From Afipia sp. (GTDB taxonomy: Bacteria; Pseudomonadota; Alphaproteobacteria; Rhizobiales; Xanthobacteraceae): 64,000 bases of DNA. The notes beneath the pieces are model-generated. The model saw only the letters and a list, made by a program, of their open reading frames with translations. It did no database searches and had not been told where the DNA came from. The position numbers were made by a program, and so were the translations under genes. Of the stretch, positions 28,611-39,292 are shown piece after piece (the stretch's first letter is position 1; each line of letters begins with the position of its first letter). The DNA lies in assembly GCA_016201045.1 (NCBI GenBank), contig JACQDM010000008.1, positions 62,001 to 126,000 on the forward strand. The letters are read 5' to 3'.

Positions 28611-29456
28611 CTAGTTGGGCCAAAGTCGCGGTAGGCCTGCAGGACTGATGCAGGCAAGCGTTGTTATCATATCTGCCCGCAGCCGCGCTGCATCACCTCC
28701 GCAGAAGCGCACAAGCGCCAATCCATTCCACGCTGACACGCCCATTTCCGTGCCGAAGCCGCTCGCTGCTTCTCGGATTTTCTCGACGAGCAATTCATCA
28801 CCCGGAACGATCAGCGCGGTTCCGATCGCAACGCTTCCATTGGCAATCGCACGGCTCGCGAGTTTTCCGGCGAAATCGCCGTCGAGTTTGACCGTGTCGG
28901 CAAAGATCAGCTTGCCGCCGCGCCGCAGGCGCCAACGGTCAGTGAAGCTGCCGCGCGCGACCGTCTCGTTCATCGCGGTGCGGCCAAACACGACTATTTC
29001 GGACAAGAGCAACGACGCCGTCTCCGCAAGATCGATGTCGAATTTCCGCACGATGCGGACCTGATCGAACAGGATCGTCTCTTGCGGCAGCCATGCGATG
29101 TGAGAATCTGCTTCGCACCGGAGCGTAACATTGATCTGCGAATCCGGGCCGTGCGAACGGTAGATTTTTTCCGCCGCCGCTGTGGTCACTGTCAGCGACG
29201 CACCCTCACCCGCCGCAATGCTGATGTCGAAAATATCGCCGCCTGCCACTCCGCCTGCGGTGTTGACGAATACGGCAGACAGCCCCTTTTGTTCCGGCGA
29301 TGGAAACCGCACGCGCAGCGATCCGGACTCGTGAAGCTCGCGGCGACGGGTGACGCCATCCTGCTGATGCACGTCGAACGCGACAGCGCCGCGCGCGCGA
29401 TTGCCCGCAAACGTATCCGCAGATGCCGTAGCCACGCCTTGCATTCGCCCCCGCAT
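28611..29456 (-). CDS. ureD: Urease accessory protein UreD
   Basis: This is a 281-residue scaffold of the urease maturation complex. Family segments are [51 protein letters not shown] and [11 protein letters not shown] at 29456 is used; ATG at 29444 (MQGVATAS) has a better GGGGG ribosome-binding site and may be the real start. It lies 28 bases after urtE, linking urea uptake and hydrolysis in one direction. Confidence 0.94.
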   Translation of the reverse strand: MRGRMQGVATASADTFAGNRARGAVAFDVHQQDGVTRRRELHESGSLRVRFPSPEQKGLSAVFVNTAGGVAGGDIFDISIAAGEGASLTVTTAAAEKIYRSHGPDSQINVTLRCEADSHIAWLPQETILFDQVRIVRKFDIDLAETASLLLSEIVVFGRTAMNETVARGSFTDRWRLRRGGKLIFADTVKLDGDFAGKLASRAIANGSVAIGTALIVPGDELLVEKIREAASGFGTEMGVSAWNGLALVRFCGGDAARLRADMITTLACISPAGLPRLWPN

Positions 29457-29484
29457 TTGCAGCGCAGTTTATTTTGTTACGGCG

Positions 29485-30180
29485 TCAGAGCGCCATCTGC
29501 CTGCTGATCTCGTCCGGATCGAGATTACTGCGGCCGCATGTATATTTGACCGCGCCACGATCCATCACGGCAAAATTGTCTCCCAACTCGCAGGCAAAGT
29601 CGAGATACTGCTCCACCAGAACGATGGCGATGGTGCCAAGGCTGCGCAGATAGGAGATCGCGCGACCGATATCTTTGATGATCGACGGCTGGATGCCTTC
29701 GGTCGGCTCGTCGAGCAAAAGCAGTTTCGGCCGCATCACGAGCGCGCGTCCGATGGCCAGCTGCTGCTGCTGACCGCCGGAAAGATCGCCCCCGCGCCGG
29801 CCCAGCATCGTCTGCAGCACCGGAAACAGCGAGAACACCTCGTCCGGAATGTTGCGCTCGTCGCGCTTGAGCGGCGCAAAACCTGTTTTCAGATTTTCTT
29901 CGACCGTGAGCAGTGGAAAAATCTCGCGGCCCTGCGGCACGAAGCCGATCCCTTTGCGCGCGCGCTCGTAAGGCTTCAACAGCTTCATGTCCGCGCCGTC
30001 GAACGTGATCGAGCCGTCGCGAATCGGATATTGGCCGACTAGAGCACGCAGCAGGCTTGTCTTGCCCACACCATTTCGCCCGAGCACACAAGTCACTTTG
30101 CCGGGCTCAGCAGACAGCGACACGCCGCGCAATGCCTGCGCCGCCCCGTAGTAGAGAGTGATGTCCTTTACATCCAACAT
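29485..30180 (-). CDS. urtE: Urea ABC transporter ATP-binding subunit UrtE
   Basis: This is a 231-residue LivF-type ATPase: Walker A LGRNGVGKTSLLRAL, signature LSGGQQQQLAIGRAL, Walker B LLLLDEPTEGIQPSI, the last being characteristic of UrtE. The start at 30180 (MLDVKDITLYYG) is chosen; the longer reading covers a palindromic repeat and part of urtD. With UrtD it powers urea import. Confidence 0.95.
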   Translation of the reverse strand: MLDVKDITLYYGAAQALRGVSLSAEPGKVTCVLGRNGVGKTSLLRALVGQYPIRDGSITFDGADMKLLKPYERARKGIGFVPQGREIFPLLTVEENLKTGFAPLKRDERNIPDEVFSLFPVLQTMLGRRGGDLSGGQQQQLAIGRALVMRPKLLLLDEPTEGIQPSIIKDIGRAISYLRSLGTIAIVLVEQYLDFACELGDNFAVMDRGAVKYTCGRSNLDPDEISRQMAL

Positions 30181-30193
30181 GGCTTTACTTTCC

Positions 30194-30242
30194 GCGCATG
30201 ATCTTGTCCGAAAATCGATACCTACTTTTCGGGACCATGCGC
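30194..30242. repeat. Rhizobial intergenic palindromic repeat (RIME/RPE-like)
   Basis: This is a 49-base imperfect palindrome: outer arms GCGCATG and CATGCGC, inner arms TCCGAAAA and TTTTCGG, with a short unpaired centre. It matches the form I recall of a dispersed rhizobial element (GCATGATC...CCGAAAA...TTTTCGG...CATGC). It sits between urtD and urtE and touches the urtD stop codon. In the mRNA it would fold into a strong hairpin. Confidence 0.7.
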
Positions 30243-31003
30243 TAGCGCCCCAGATAAACTTCGATGACGCGCTCGTTGTTCGACACTTCGTCGAGCGAGC
30301 CTTCGGCGAGCACCGAACCTTCATGCAGACAGGTCACCCGCACGCCGAGTTCGCGCACGAAAGTCATGTCGTGCTCGACCACAACGACGGTCTTTTCCTT
30401 GTTGATCTCTTTCAGGAGTTCTGCGGTCTGATGGGTTTCCACATCGGTCATGCCCGCGACCGGCTCGTCCACCAGCATCAGCTTCGGATCTTGCGCCAGC
30501 AGCATGCCGATTTCGAGCCATTGTTTCTGGCCGTGCGACAGGTTTCCGGCAAGGCGATTGCGCGAATCCGTCAAACGAATGGTTTCCAGCACCTTGTCGA
30601 TGCGTTCGCGCTCGTCCAGCGTTTCGCGCCAGAACAGCGTTTTGCGGACGTTATGATCGGTTTTGAGTGCGAGTTGCAGATTCTCCTCCAGCGTCTGGCT
30701 TTCGAATACGGTGGGCTTCTGGAATTTGCGGCCGATGCCGAGTTCTGCAATTTGCGTCTCGTCGAGCCGCGTCAGATCGACGATGCCGTCGAACAGCACA
30801 TCGCCCTCGTCCGGCTTGGTCTTGCCGGTGATGATGTCCATCATCGTCGTCTTGCCGGCGCCATTCGGCCCGATGATCGCGCGCATTTCACCAGGCGCAA
30901 TCGTCAGCGAGAGATTGTTGATGGCGTGAAAGCCATCGAACGACACGTGAACGCCGTCGAGATACAGCATGGCCGATGTTGCGCGATCGTCGCTGACGCT
31001 CAT
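30242..31003 (-). CDS. urtD: Urea ABC transporter ATP-binding subunit UrtD
   Basis: This is a 253-residue LivG-type ATPase with Walker A IGPNGAGKTTMMDIITGKTKPDEG, signature LSHGQKQWLEIGMLL, Walker B LMLVDEPVAGMTDVET and switch VVVEHDMTFV. The variant signature LSHGQKQWLEI is typical of UrtD. It overlaps urtC by four bases and is separated from urtE by the palindromic repeat. Confidence 0.95.
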   Translation of the reverse strand: MSVSDDRATSAMLYLDGVHVSFDGFHAINNLSLTIAPGEMRAIIGPNGAGKTTMMDIITGKTKPDEGDVLFDGIVDLTRLDETQIAELGIGRKFQKPTVFESQTLEENLQLALKTDHNVRKTLFWRETLDERERIDKVLETIRLTDSRNRLAGNLSHGQKQWLEIGMLLAQDPKLMLVDEPVAGMTDVETHQTAELLKEINKEKTVVVVEHDMTFVRELGVRVTCLHEGSVLAEGSLDEVSNNERVIEVYLGR

Positions 31004-32175
31004 GTCGCGACTCCGCCGGTTTCGGTGATGCCGTCTTCTTTCTCGGCGTTCGCTTTATTCGCTGCGAGCACGCGTCTTTCCTTCCAAGGCTCCCACCAGC
31101 CTTTGACGGTCCCGACAATGCCTCTCGGCAGCAGCAGCGTGACGAGAATGAACAGTGCACCCAGCATAAAAAGCCAGTAAGGCGCGAGCGGGCCTGAGGT
31201 GAAAACCGTCTTCGCATAGTTGACGACGATCGCGCCGAGCGCCGCGCCGACCAGCGTGCCACGCCCGCCGACCGCGACCCAGATCACGGCCTCAATGGAG
31301 TTGCCCGGAGCGAACTCGCCGGGATTGATGATGCCAACCTGCGGCACATAGAGCGCGCCCGCAACGCCGGCCATACAGGCTGACAGCGTGAACACGAACA
31401 GTTTGTAGTTTTCGACGCGATAACCGAGAAAACGCGTGCGCGACTCGGCATCGCGAATGGCGATCAAGACCTTGCCGAGCTTCGAGGTGACAATGGCTCT
31501 ACAGATTAGGAACGCCAGCGCAAGCGCGATGCACGATAGCACGAACAGCGCCGCGCGCGTCCCTTGCGCCTGTACATTGAAGCCGAGCACATCCTTGAAA
31601 TCGGTCAGGCCGTTGTTGCCGCCGAAGCCGAAATCGTTGCGGAAGAATGCCAGCAATAGCGCGTAGGTCATCGCCTGTGTGATGATCGACAAATACACAC
31701 CAGTCACGCGCGAACGGAATGCCAGCCAGCCGAAGCAGAAGGCGAGCAATCCCGGCACAAGGAGCACCATCATTGCCGCAAACCAGAACATGTCGAAGCC
31801 GTGCCAGTACCACGGCAATTTCGGATAGTTCAGAAACACCATGAAGTCCGGCAAAATCGGATTGCCGTAGACGCCGCGCGAGCCGATCTGGCGCATCAGA
31901 TACATGCCCATCGCATATCCGCCGAGCGCGAAAAACGCGCCGTGGCCAAGCGAGAGAATGCCGCAATAGCCCCAGATCAGGTCAATGGAGAGCGCAAGAA
32001 CCGCGTAGCAAAGATATTTGCCGAACAGCGCCACGAGATAAGTCGGTATCTGCAACGGCGAGGATTCGGGCAGCAGCAGATTCGACAGCGGCACGAGAAT
32101 GCCCGCCGCCGCGACCAGCAGCAAAAAGACGGTCGCGCCTTTGTTGAGCGAGCGTGTGAGCAGATACGGCGTCAT
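31000..32175 (-). CDS. urtC: Urea ABC transporter permease UrtC
   Basis: This is a 391-residue LivM-type permease with about ten hydrophobic segments. UrtC-specific stretches include GYCGILSLGHGAFFALGGYAMGMYLMRQIG, NNGLTDFKDVLGF and GRGTLVGAALGAIVVNYAKT. It overlaps urtB and urtD by four bases each, so urtB-urtC-urtD are tightly coupled. Confidence 0.95.
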   Translation of the reverse strand: MTPYLLTRSLNKGATVFLLLVAAAGILVPLSNLLLPESSPLQIPTYLVALFGKYLCYAVLALSIDLIWGYCGILSLGHGAFFALGGYAMGMYLMRQIGSRGVYGNPILPDFMVFLNYPKLPWYWHGFDMFWFAAMMVLLVPGLLAFCFGWLAFRSRVTGVYLSIITQAMTYALLLAFFRNDFGFGGNNGLTDFKDVLGFNVQAQGTRAALFVLSCIALALAFLICRAIVTSKLGKVLIAIRDAESRTRFLGYRVENYKLFVFTLSACMAGVAGALYVPQVGIINPGEFAPGNSIEAVIWVAVGGRGTLVGAALGAIVVNYAKTVFTSGPLAPYWLFMLGALFILVTLLLPRGIVGTVKGWWEPWKERRVLAANKANAEKEDGITETGGVAT

Positions 32176-33800
32176 GCTTCGATCGCCCGGCCCTTGAGCG
32201 CGAACAGACCGCGCGGGCGCTTCTGAATAAACAGGATGATCAATACGAGGATGGCGATCTTTGCCAAAACGGCTCCCGCCACCGGCTCAAGAAACTTGTT
32301 GGCCATGCCAAGTGACAGCGCGCCGATCAAGGTGCCCCACAAATTGCCGACACCGCCGAACACGACCACCATGAAAGAGTCGATGATGTAGCTCTGGCCG
32401 AGATTGGGGCTGACGTTGTCGATCTGTGACAAAGCGACACCGGCGATACCGGCGATGCCCGAACCAAGACCGAAAGTGAGTGCATCTACGCGCGACGTTG
32501 GAATCCCCATCGAGGCCGCCATTCGCCGGTTTTGCGTGACGGCGCGCATTTCGAGACCGAGCGCAGTGAATCGCAGCATCGCCTGCAAAATGAAAAACAC
32601 GGCGATAGTGAAAACGACGATCCAGAGACGGTTGTAGGTAATCGTCATCTGGCCGATGTCGAACGCGCCCGACATCCACGACGGATTACCGACTTCGCGA
32701 TTAGTCGGACCGAACGCGGTGCGCACCGCCTGCTGAATCACAAGCGAAAGTCCCCAAGTCGCAAGCAGCGTTTCCAGAGGGCGTCCGTAGAGAAAACGGA
32801 TGATCGTGCGTTCGATCAGAACGCCGATCAGGCCCGCAGCGAGAAACGCCAACGGCAACGCGATCAAAAGAGAATAGTCGAACAACGCTGGATATTTGGT
32901 GCGGATCAATTCCTGCACGACGAAGGTCACGTAAGCGCCGATCATCACCATTTCGCCATGCGCCATGTTGATGACGCCCATCACGCCGAAGGTGATCGCG
33001 AGCCCAATGGCCGCGAGCAGCAGCACCGACCCGAGCGACAGTCCGTACCAGGCGTTCTGCGCGACAGACCACAGCGCAAGCGTGTTGTTGATCGAGCCGA
33101 TGGCAGCTGTCGCGGCCTTTGCAACGAGAGGCGGCTGGCCGGACGGAAGGTTGCTGAGGAGCGCCAGCGCTTCCTGATCGCCCCGCGCGCGAATGACGCC
33201 GATCGCGTCAAGCTTGTCGGCGTCGCTGGCATCGGCTTTGGATAGCACGATCGCCGCCTTGGCTTCGGCAAGCGCGCGCAAGGCCGTGCCGTTGGTTTCT
33301 TTTTTCAAGGCACCTTCGATCACCGGAAGGAAAGTCTCGTCCGGCGATTTGAAAACCGACTGAGCCGCACCGATGCGCGTGTTCAAATCCGGCGACAAAA
33401 GGTTGAGCCCGCCGAGCGCCGCGTCCACGATGCCGCGCAGGCGGTTATTGAGGCGAACGCCGTCGGTATTCTTCGGGACATCCGTCACGGGTTCACCGGA
33501 CAGCGCATCGACCGTCTTGCTGTCCGTCGTTTTGATGAAAACACGCTTGCTGTCGGGATCGGCGAGCAACCGCTCATCCTGAAGCGCGCTGATGATGTCG
33601 AAAGCGCGCGGGTTGCCACTGGTGGCAACCTCGCCTACGGCATCCTGCGTATCGGAAAATGAATCGTTGGCGAATTTTGCGACCGAATCTTCAAATGGTC
33701 CCGCAAAGGCAGGCAGACCCGAAACAGCAATCAGAAAAAGCGCGGCGAAGACGAAACGGCCACGCACGACGAGGCTGGACAGATTGGAACGAGCGGACAC
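32172..33800 (-). CDS. urtB: Urea ABC transporter permease UrtB
   Basis: This is a 542-residue protein. A signal peptide ends near FAGPFEDS, followed by an extra periplasmic region of about 230 residues. The LivH-type membrane domain follows (AIGLAITFGVMGVINMAHGEMVMIGAYV, GVALSQIDNVSPNLGQSYIIDSFMVVVFGGVGNLWGT). This extended N-terminal half is the norm for UrtB. The start is taken as GTG at 33800 because the in-frame TTG at 33839 lies within the hairpin at 33825-33851. Confidence 0.92.
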   Translation of the reverse strand: MSARSNLSSLVVRGRFVFAALFLIAVSGLPAFAGPFEDSVAKFANDSFSDTQDAVGEVATSGNPRAFDIISALQDERLLADPDSKRVFIKTTDSKTVDALSGEPVTDVPKNTDGVRLNNRLRGIVDAALGGLNLLSPDLNTRIGAAQSVFKSPDETFLPVIEGALKKETNGTALRALAEAKAAIVLSKADASDADKLDAIGVIRARGDQEALALLSNLPSGQPPLVAKAATAAIGSINNTLALWSVAQNAWYGLSLGSVLLLAAIGLAITFGVMGVINMAHGEMVMIGAYVTFVVQELIRTKYPALFDYSLLIALPLAFLAAGLIGVLIERTIIRFLYGRPLETLLATWGLSLVIQQAVRTAFGPTNREVGNPSWMSGAFDIGQMTITYNRLWIVVFTIAVFFILQAMLRFTALGLEMRAVTQNRRMAASMGIPTSRVDALTFGLGSGIAGIAGVALSQIDNVSPNLGQSYIIDSFMVVVFGGVGNLWGTLIGALSLGMANKFLEPVAGAVLAKIAILVLIILFIQKRPRGLFALKGRAIEA

Positions 33801-33824
33801 GTGACGACCCCGGCAAAGAAGAAA

Positions 33825-33851
33825 GGAAGGCGACGACAATCGCCGCCTTCC
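33825..33851 (-). terminator. Hairpin between urtA and urtB (partial terminator candidate)
   Basis: Perfect 8-base arms (GGAAGGCG and CGCCTTCC) surround an 11-base loop. On the minus strand the hairpin is followed by a T-rich stretch (TTTCTTCTTT). It lies 22 bases past the urtA stop, suited to raising urtA message over the rest of the operon. Confidence 0.6.
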
Positions 33852-33872
33852 GGCTTTTCAGGCTTTAGGAGA

Positions 33873-35201
33873 TCAGGAGCTCTGACCGCCGCACTTGTTG
33901 GTCTTGACGTTGAAGTTGCCGCACTTCTTGCCGACCCAGTCGCCGATGAGATCCTTGGAACCTTCAAGCTCCTTCGACCATGCATCGCCGGGCACGAGGC
34001 CGGGGGTCTTCCACACCACGTCGAACTGGCCATTGCCTTTGATTTCACCAATGAACACAGGCTTGGTGATGTGGTGGTTCGGCAGCATCTTCGACACGCC
34101 GCCCGTCAGGTTCGGCGCTTCGATGCCGGGAAGTGCGTCGATGACCTTGTCGGCATCGGTCGACTTCACCTTCTCGACCGCCTTAACCCACATGTTGAAA
34201 CCGATCACGTGAGCTTCCATCGGGTCGTTGGTCGTGCGCTTCGGGTTCTTGGTATAGGCCTGCCAGTCCTTGATGAACTTCTCGTTGGCAGGCGTCTTGA
34301 TCGACTGGAAGTAGTTCCACGCGGCGAGATGGCCGACGAGAGGCTTGGTGTCGATGCCGGCGAGTTCTTCTTCACCCACCGAGAACGCGACGACCGGAAT
34401 GTCCTTCGCCTTGATGCCCTGGTTGCCGAGTTCCTTGTAGAAAGGAACGTTGGCGTCGCCGTTGATGGTCGAAACCACCGCAGTCTTCTTACCCGCCGAG
34501 CCGAATTTCTTGATGTCCGACACGATCGTCTGCCAGTCCGAGTGACCGAACGGTGTGTAGTTGATCATGATGTCTTCCTGAGCCACACCCTTCGACTTCA
34601 GGTAGGCTTCAAGAATCTTGTTGGTGGTGCGCGGATAGACGTAGTCGGTGCCCGCGAGCACCCAGCGCTTCACCGAACCGCCATCCTTCGACATCAGATA
34701 GTCGACGGCAGGAATTGCCTGCTGGTTCGGGGCAGCGCCCGTGTAGAACACGTTACGCTCGGACTCTTCGCCCTCGTACTGCACGGGATAGAAGAGGATG
34801 TTGTTCAGTTCCTTGAACACCGGCAGCACGGACTTGCGCGACACCGAGGTCCAGCAGCCGAACACGACGGCGACCTTGTTCTTGGTAATGAGTTCGCGTG
34901 CCTTTTCGGCGAACAGCGGCCAGTTCGAAGCCGGATCGACGACGACGGCTTCGAGCTTCTTGCCCATGACGCCGCCCTTTTTGTTCTGTTCGTCGATGAG
35001 GAACAGAACGGTATCTTTCAGCGTGGTTTCGCTGATCGCCATCGTGCCCGATAGCGAGTGAAGCACGCCGACCTTGATCGTATCGTCGGCCGCCTTTGCC
35101 CCGCCGATGCTGGCAAGACCGAGGAAAAGGCCCGCGGTCGCGGCCAGCCATTTGCGGCGGCTGAACGGCTTGGCCGCTGCAGTTTTGTAATGGGTGTACA
35201 T
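33873..35201 (-). CDS. urtA: Urea ABC transporter substrate-binding protein UrtA
   Basis: This is a 442-residue Leu/Ile/Val-binding-type protein with a twin-arginine-like start (KPFSRRKWLAATAGLFLGLAS) and cleavage near AKAADDT. UrtA segments: VGVLHSLSGTMAISETTLKDTVLFLIDEQNKKGGV, VVFGCWTSVSRKSVLPVFKE, LFYPVQYEGEE and RTTNDPMEAHVIGFNMWV. The start at 35201 has an AGGGAGA ribosome-binding site; the longer reading begins without one. It binds urea in the periplasm and heads the urt-ure operon. Confidence 0.95.
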   Translation of the reverse strand: MYTHYKTAAAKPFSRRKWLAATAGLFLGLASIGGAKAADDTIKVGVLHSLSGTMAISETTLKDTVLFLIDEQNKKGGVMGKKLEAVVVDPASNWPLFAEKARELITKNKVAVVFGCWTSVSRKSVLPVFKELNNILFYPVQYEGEESERNVFYTGAAPNQQAIPAVDYLMSKDGGSVKRWVLAGTDYVYPRTTNKILEAYLKSKGVAQEDIMINYTPFGHSDWQTIVSDIKKFGSAGKKTAVVSTINGDANVPFYKELGNQGIKAKDIPVVAFSVGEEELAGIDTKPLVGHLAAWNYFQSIKTPANEKFIKDWQAYTKNPKRTTNDPMEAHVIGFNMWVKAVEKVKSTDADKVIDALPGIEAPNLTGGVSKMLPNHHITKPVFIGEIKGNGQFDVVWKTPGLVPGDAWSKELEGSKDLIGDWVGKKCGNFNVKTNKCGGQSS

Positions 35202-35696
35202 GCGCTGAAATCTCCCTGACGCAGACATGAAACTTCGGCGGTCCCATGCCGCCGGCGTTAAGGGAATCGCAAGAACTGTGCCAAGGGGTTCAGACATACT
35301 AAGATATTGAATTATAAAAATTTTTTTGATTTTAATGCGCTCGGTTGGACCAGCTTGCTTATATAATAGGCGGTTTTTTTGAATACATTTCGGACAAAAT
35401 GCATAATTTTTATGCGAGATTTTTCTGATGCTAAAATTTTTTGCAAAAACAAGAGCCGCTCGGGATCGCGCAAGCGAGACTCACCTTGAAAGCGCCGCCT
35501 TCCTGTTCCATATGAGCGCCACGACCTTGAGAATCATCAGGTCTTTGCAAGCCGCGTGTTCTGATCCGCGAAGCGGTTTCTGGCTTGCCTCATTCAGCTA
35601 ACAAAGCCGACGCCCTAACACGCGGGTGTCACCAAGACACCCGTTCGCACCCGGCACCTGTCGGGCGCGTGCCATGACTCATAGAAAGACTATCTT
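35202..35696. other. Divergent urtA / DEAD-helicase intergenic region
   Basis: Of these 495 bases, 35300-35460 is strikingly A/T-rich and includes GCATAATTTTTATGC (35401-35415), a perfect 6-base inverted repeat. The right part, toward the helicase, carries a perfect 8-base hairpin (CGGGTGTC / GACACCCG, 35623-35643). A second short one (GGCAC / GTGCC, 35652-35673) lies just before the TTG start. I found no sigma-54 or NtrC-like site and no gene. Confidence 0.5.
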
Positions 35697-37139
<1,443 letters not shown>

Positions 37140-37178
37140 TCGGGTATAAAAGACGCAAAGAGAGGACTTGGAGAGCCT

Positions 37179-37460
37179 ATGGCTAAAGAAGAACTGATCC
37201 AGTTCGAAGGACTTGTGACGGAAATTCTTCCCGACGCGCGGTACCGCGTTCAACTGGATGCCGGGCACGAGATCGTCGCCTACACCGCGGGCAAGATGAA
37301 GAAGAACCGCATCAAGACCCTGGCGGGCGACCGCGTGACGATCGAGATGTCGCCCTACGATCTTGAGAAGGGCCGGTTGATTTTCCGTCACAAAGATGAA
37401 CGTGCGAGCAGCGCTCCCCCACGAGGGACGCCACCGCGCGGCCAGTTCCGCCGCCGCTAA
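37179..37460 (+). CDS. infA: Translation initiation factor IF-1
   Basis: This is a 93-residue OB-fold protein: [74 protein letters not shown] is IF-1 throughout. A basic, Pro/Arg-rich tail of about 20 residues follows the 72-residue core and is unlike the standard short form, so this could be a second IF-1 copy. It starts 39 bases after the helicase with a GGAGAG site, likely co-transcribed with it. Confidence 0.93.
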   Translation: MAKEELIQFEGLVTEILPDARYRVQLDAGHEIVAYTAGKMKKNRIKTLAGDRVTIEMSPYDLEKGRLIFRHKDERASSAPPRGTPPRGQFRRR

Positions 37461-37547
37461 CGCGATCACACCGAAAGCGGAAAATTCCGCGCTGTGAAAC
37501 CATAGCGCGGTGTTGCCCAATCCATCGAAAAACGCCGTGCTTCAGGA

Positions 37548-37576
37548 TTGTTTTGAGGCACTGGTTCACGTAATAT
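37548..37576 (+). promoter_or_regulatory. Candidate sigma-70 promoter for csp with a long leader
   Basis: TTGTTT, 17 bases, TAATAT gives a predicted start near 37583 and a leader of about 143 bases before the csp GTG. Long leaders that act as thermosensors are common for cold-shock genes. It also explains the 265-base gap between infA and csp, where nothing else is seen. Confidence 0.45.
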
Positions 37577-37725
37577 TGAAAAATCGATCTTCGGCCGGAC
37601 GACATTAGCACTCCACCGGTACAGCCGGTTAACGCTGACGACCTCTTCCAAATTTCGATCTCACCGGCCCATTTCACATCGTGCGGAGTGGGCTACTACA
37701 TATCTACTTGAGAAGGACTACCCCC

Positions 37726-37938
37726 GTGAGCATGGGAACTGTGAAGTGGTTTAACGCGACCAAGGGTTTCGGTTTCATTCAGCCGGACGACGGCGGCAAC
37801 GACGTGTTCGTTCACATCAGCGCCGTTGAGCGTGCCGGTCTCGGCACTCTTCGCGAAGGCCAGAAGATCTCCTACGAAATCGTGGCGGATCGCCGTTCGG
37901 GCAAATCGTCGGCGGACAATCTGCGCGCTGCTGGCTGA
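37726..37938 (+). CDS. Cold-shock domain protein
   Basis: This is a 70-residue single cold-shock domain with RNP1 KGFGFIQ and RNP2 VFVHISA, binding single-stranded RNA/DNA. The start is GTG at 37726 ([15 protein letters not shown]) with an AGAAGGA ribosome-binding site; ATG at 37732 is two codons later. It follows infA and the helicase on the same strand and ends at a strong terminator. Confidence 0.94.
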   Translation: MSMGTVKWFNATKGFGFIQPDDGGNDVFVHISAVERAGLGTLREGQKISYEIVADRRSGKSSADNLRAAG

Positions 37939-37986
37939 TTGAGGTTTCCACGGCCCTTGCCGGGAATTCCAAACAGATCAGAATTG

Positions 37987-38016
37987 AAAAAGGCCGCTTT
38001 TTAAGCGGCCTTTTTT
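37987..38016. terminator. Strong intrinsic terminator after csp
   Basis: Perfect 10-base arms (AAGGCCGCTT and AAGCGGCCTT) with loop TTT, A-rich on the left and TTTTTT on the right. It serves csp on the plus strand and probably the convergent tadE-like gene on the minus strand. Confidence 0.92.
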
Positions 38017-38036
38017 ATATCGAATTTAAACGAGAC

Positions 38037-38606
38037 TTAGGTTGCGGAGCGCGTCACCGTCGTCGACTGACGCGGCCGCGTGTAGCACACGTCCGATAGC
38101 GAGACGGCCGTCTTCATCACATAACCGATCGCAGGAGTGTAGGTGTACCCGATCTCGCTCCAGATCAGCTGGGTGTTGTTGACCACGAGACCCGACGGCA
38201 CTGTGACTGTCGATCCGACCGTCCGTGCAGCAATACCTTGTCCATCACTCCAGGCAATCGTGGCGACACCGGAATTGTTGATACTGACCGCAGAGACGCG
38301 CAGCGTCATCGGTGTTCCCGAATACGGCGTCATGATCGCCGTACCCATCGTGAAGAAATTTGTCATCTGCTGGTTGGTGACGTTCGTGTTCTGAGACACG
38401 AGGTCCGACAGCGTGCGCGCGGTAATCGTCACCTTCCGGTCGGCGGCGACGCCGTTCGAGAGCTCGATCGTGCCGAAAAAAATCACCAGCATCAGTGGCA
38501 CAATAAAGACGAATTCGATCGCCGCCATGCCGCTGGTATCGCGCTTCAGACGCAAAGCTAGGCGCCGCAGTTCAACCCAGAATTTCAATGTCGCAATCGC
38601 TGTCAT
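38037..38606 (-). CDS. TadE-like pilus assembly protein
   Basis: This is a 189-residue pseudopilin with a basic N-terminus, then the TadE processing/membrane motif (RDTSGMAAIEFVFIVPLMLVIFFGTIELSNGV). Cleavage is expected after the Gly by the prepilin peptidase. A beta-rich extracellular part of about 130 residues has one Cys near the end. It lies 11 bases after a second TadE-like gene, and together they form the minor-pilin pair of the Flp system. Confidence 0.85.
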   Translation of the reverse strand: MTAIATLKFWVELRRLALRLKRDTSGMAAIEFVFIVPLMLVIFFGTIELSNGVAADRKVTITARTLSDLVSQNTNVTNQQMTNFFTMGTAIMTPYSGTPMTLRVSAVSINNSGVATIAWSDGQGIAARTVGSTVTVPSGLVVNNTQLIWSEIGYTYTPAIGYVMKTAVSLSDVCYTRPRQSTTVTRSAT

Positions 38607-38617
38607 GATGGTGCCGT

Positions 38618-39154
38618 TTACGGTTCAACCTGGAACGCTGCGGTCGCCGCAAGAAGCCGATAGGGATTGCTGGTGCCACAACCGATATTGGTGATGTTGT
38701 AGCCGAGCTTCGTGACGAAAAGCGGCCATTGATAAAAGGCGCGAACCACAACAGTATCGCCGGGATTCGACGACTGATAGGTGAAGTTGTTGACGAAGGT
38801 GCAGTTGCTGACCGGATCGTTGATCGAAACAGTCGAGAACGACGAATAGGATTTCACGTCCACATAAAGGTTCGCACACGTCATCAGCACCGAGACGCGA
38901 TTGCACAGATCCTGCTTGAATGCGGCTTGCGTCATGCCGGAGTCCTGCGCCTGGTGTGTCAACATCAAACGCGCGGAATCCTGTGTGCCGGTTTCCAAAA
39001 CCTGCTGGGCGAAGAAAACGATCGAGGTTTCAATGATCGCGAAGATCAGCGCAAAAAACATCGGCGCGATGAACGCGAATTCGACGGCAGCGGACCCGCG
39101 CTGATTGCGCCGAAACTTTCGCAGCGACCGATTTATGGCGCCGGGAGACATCAT
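38618..39154 (-). CDS. TadE/TadF-like pilus assembly protein
   Basis: This is a 178-residue pseudopilin: basic start, QRGSAAVEFAFIAPMFFALIFAIIETSIVFFAQQVLETGTQDSARLM membrane helix with prepilin site after Gly, then an extracellular domain with four Cys that could form disulfides. It is paired with the downstream TadE-like gene. No TadG-like (von Willebrand) gene is present in the window. Confidence 0.87.
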   Translation of the reverse strand: MMSPGAINRSLRKFRRNQRGSAAVEFAFIAPMFFALIFAIIETSIVFFAQQVLETGTQDSARLMLTHQAQDSGMTQAAFKQDLCNRVSVLMTCANLYVDVKSYSSFSTVSINDPVSNCTFVNNFTYQSSNPGDTVVVRAFYQWPLFVTKLGYNITNIGCGTSNPYRLLAATAAFQVEP

Positions 39155-39292
39155 GGGAGATTCCTCAGAGAAAGCATGAAATAGCTACCGCTGAAGCTAG
39201 CCGACATTGATTGTCGAATGCTTGCGCCCGATCATGACAAGGCGCGACGCCCCATTAACCAGTTATTAACGAATTCGAACCGCGCGAATGGC

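Noticed and set aside
33801-35054. Long plus-strand ORF (417 codons) opposite urtA
   Set aside because: It is antisense to a clear UrtA protein, with composition typical of a GC-bias shadow; no domain is recognisable.
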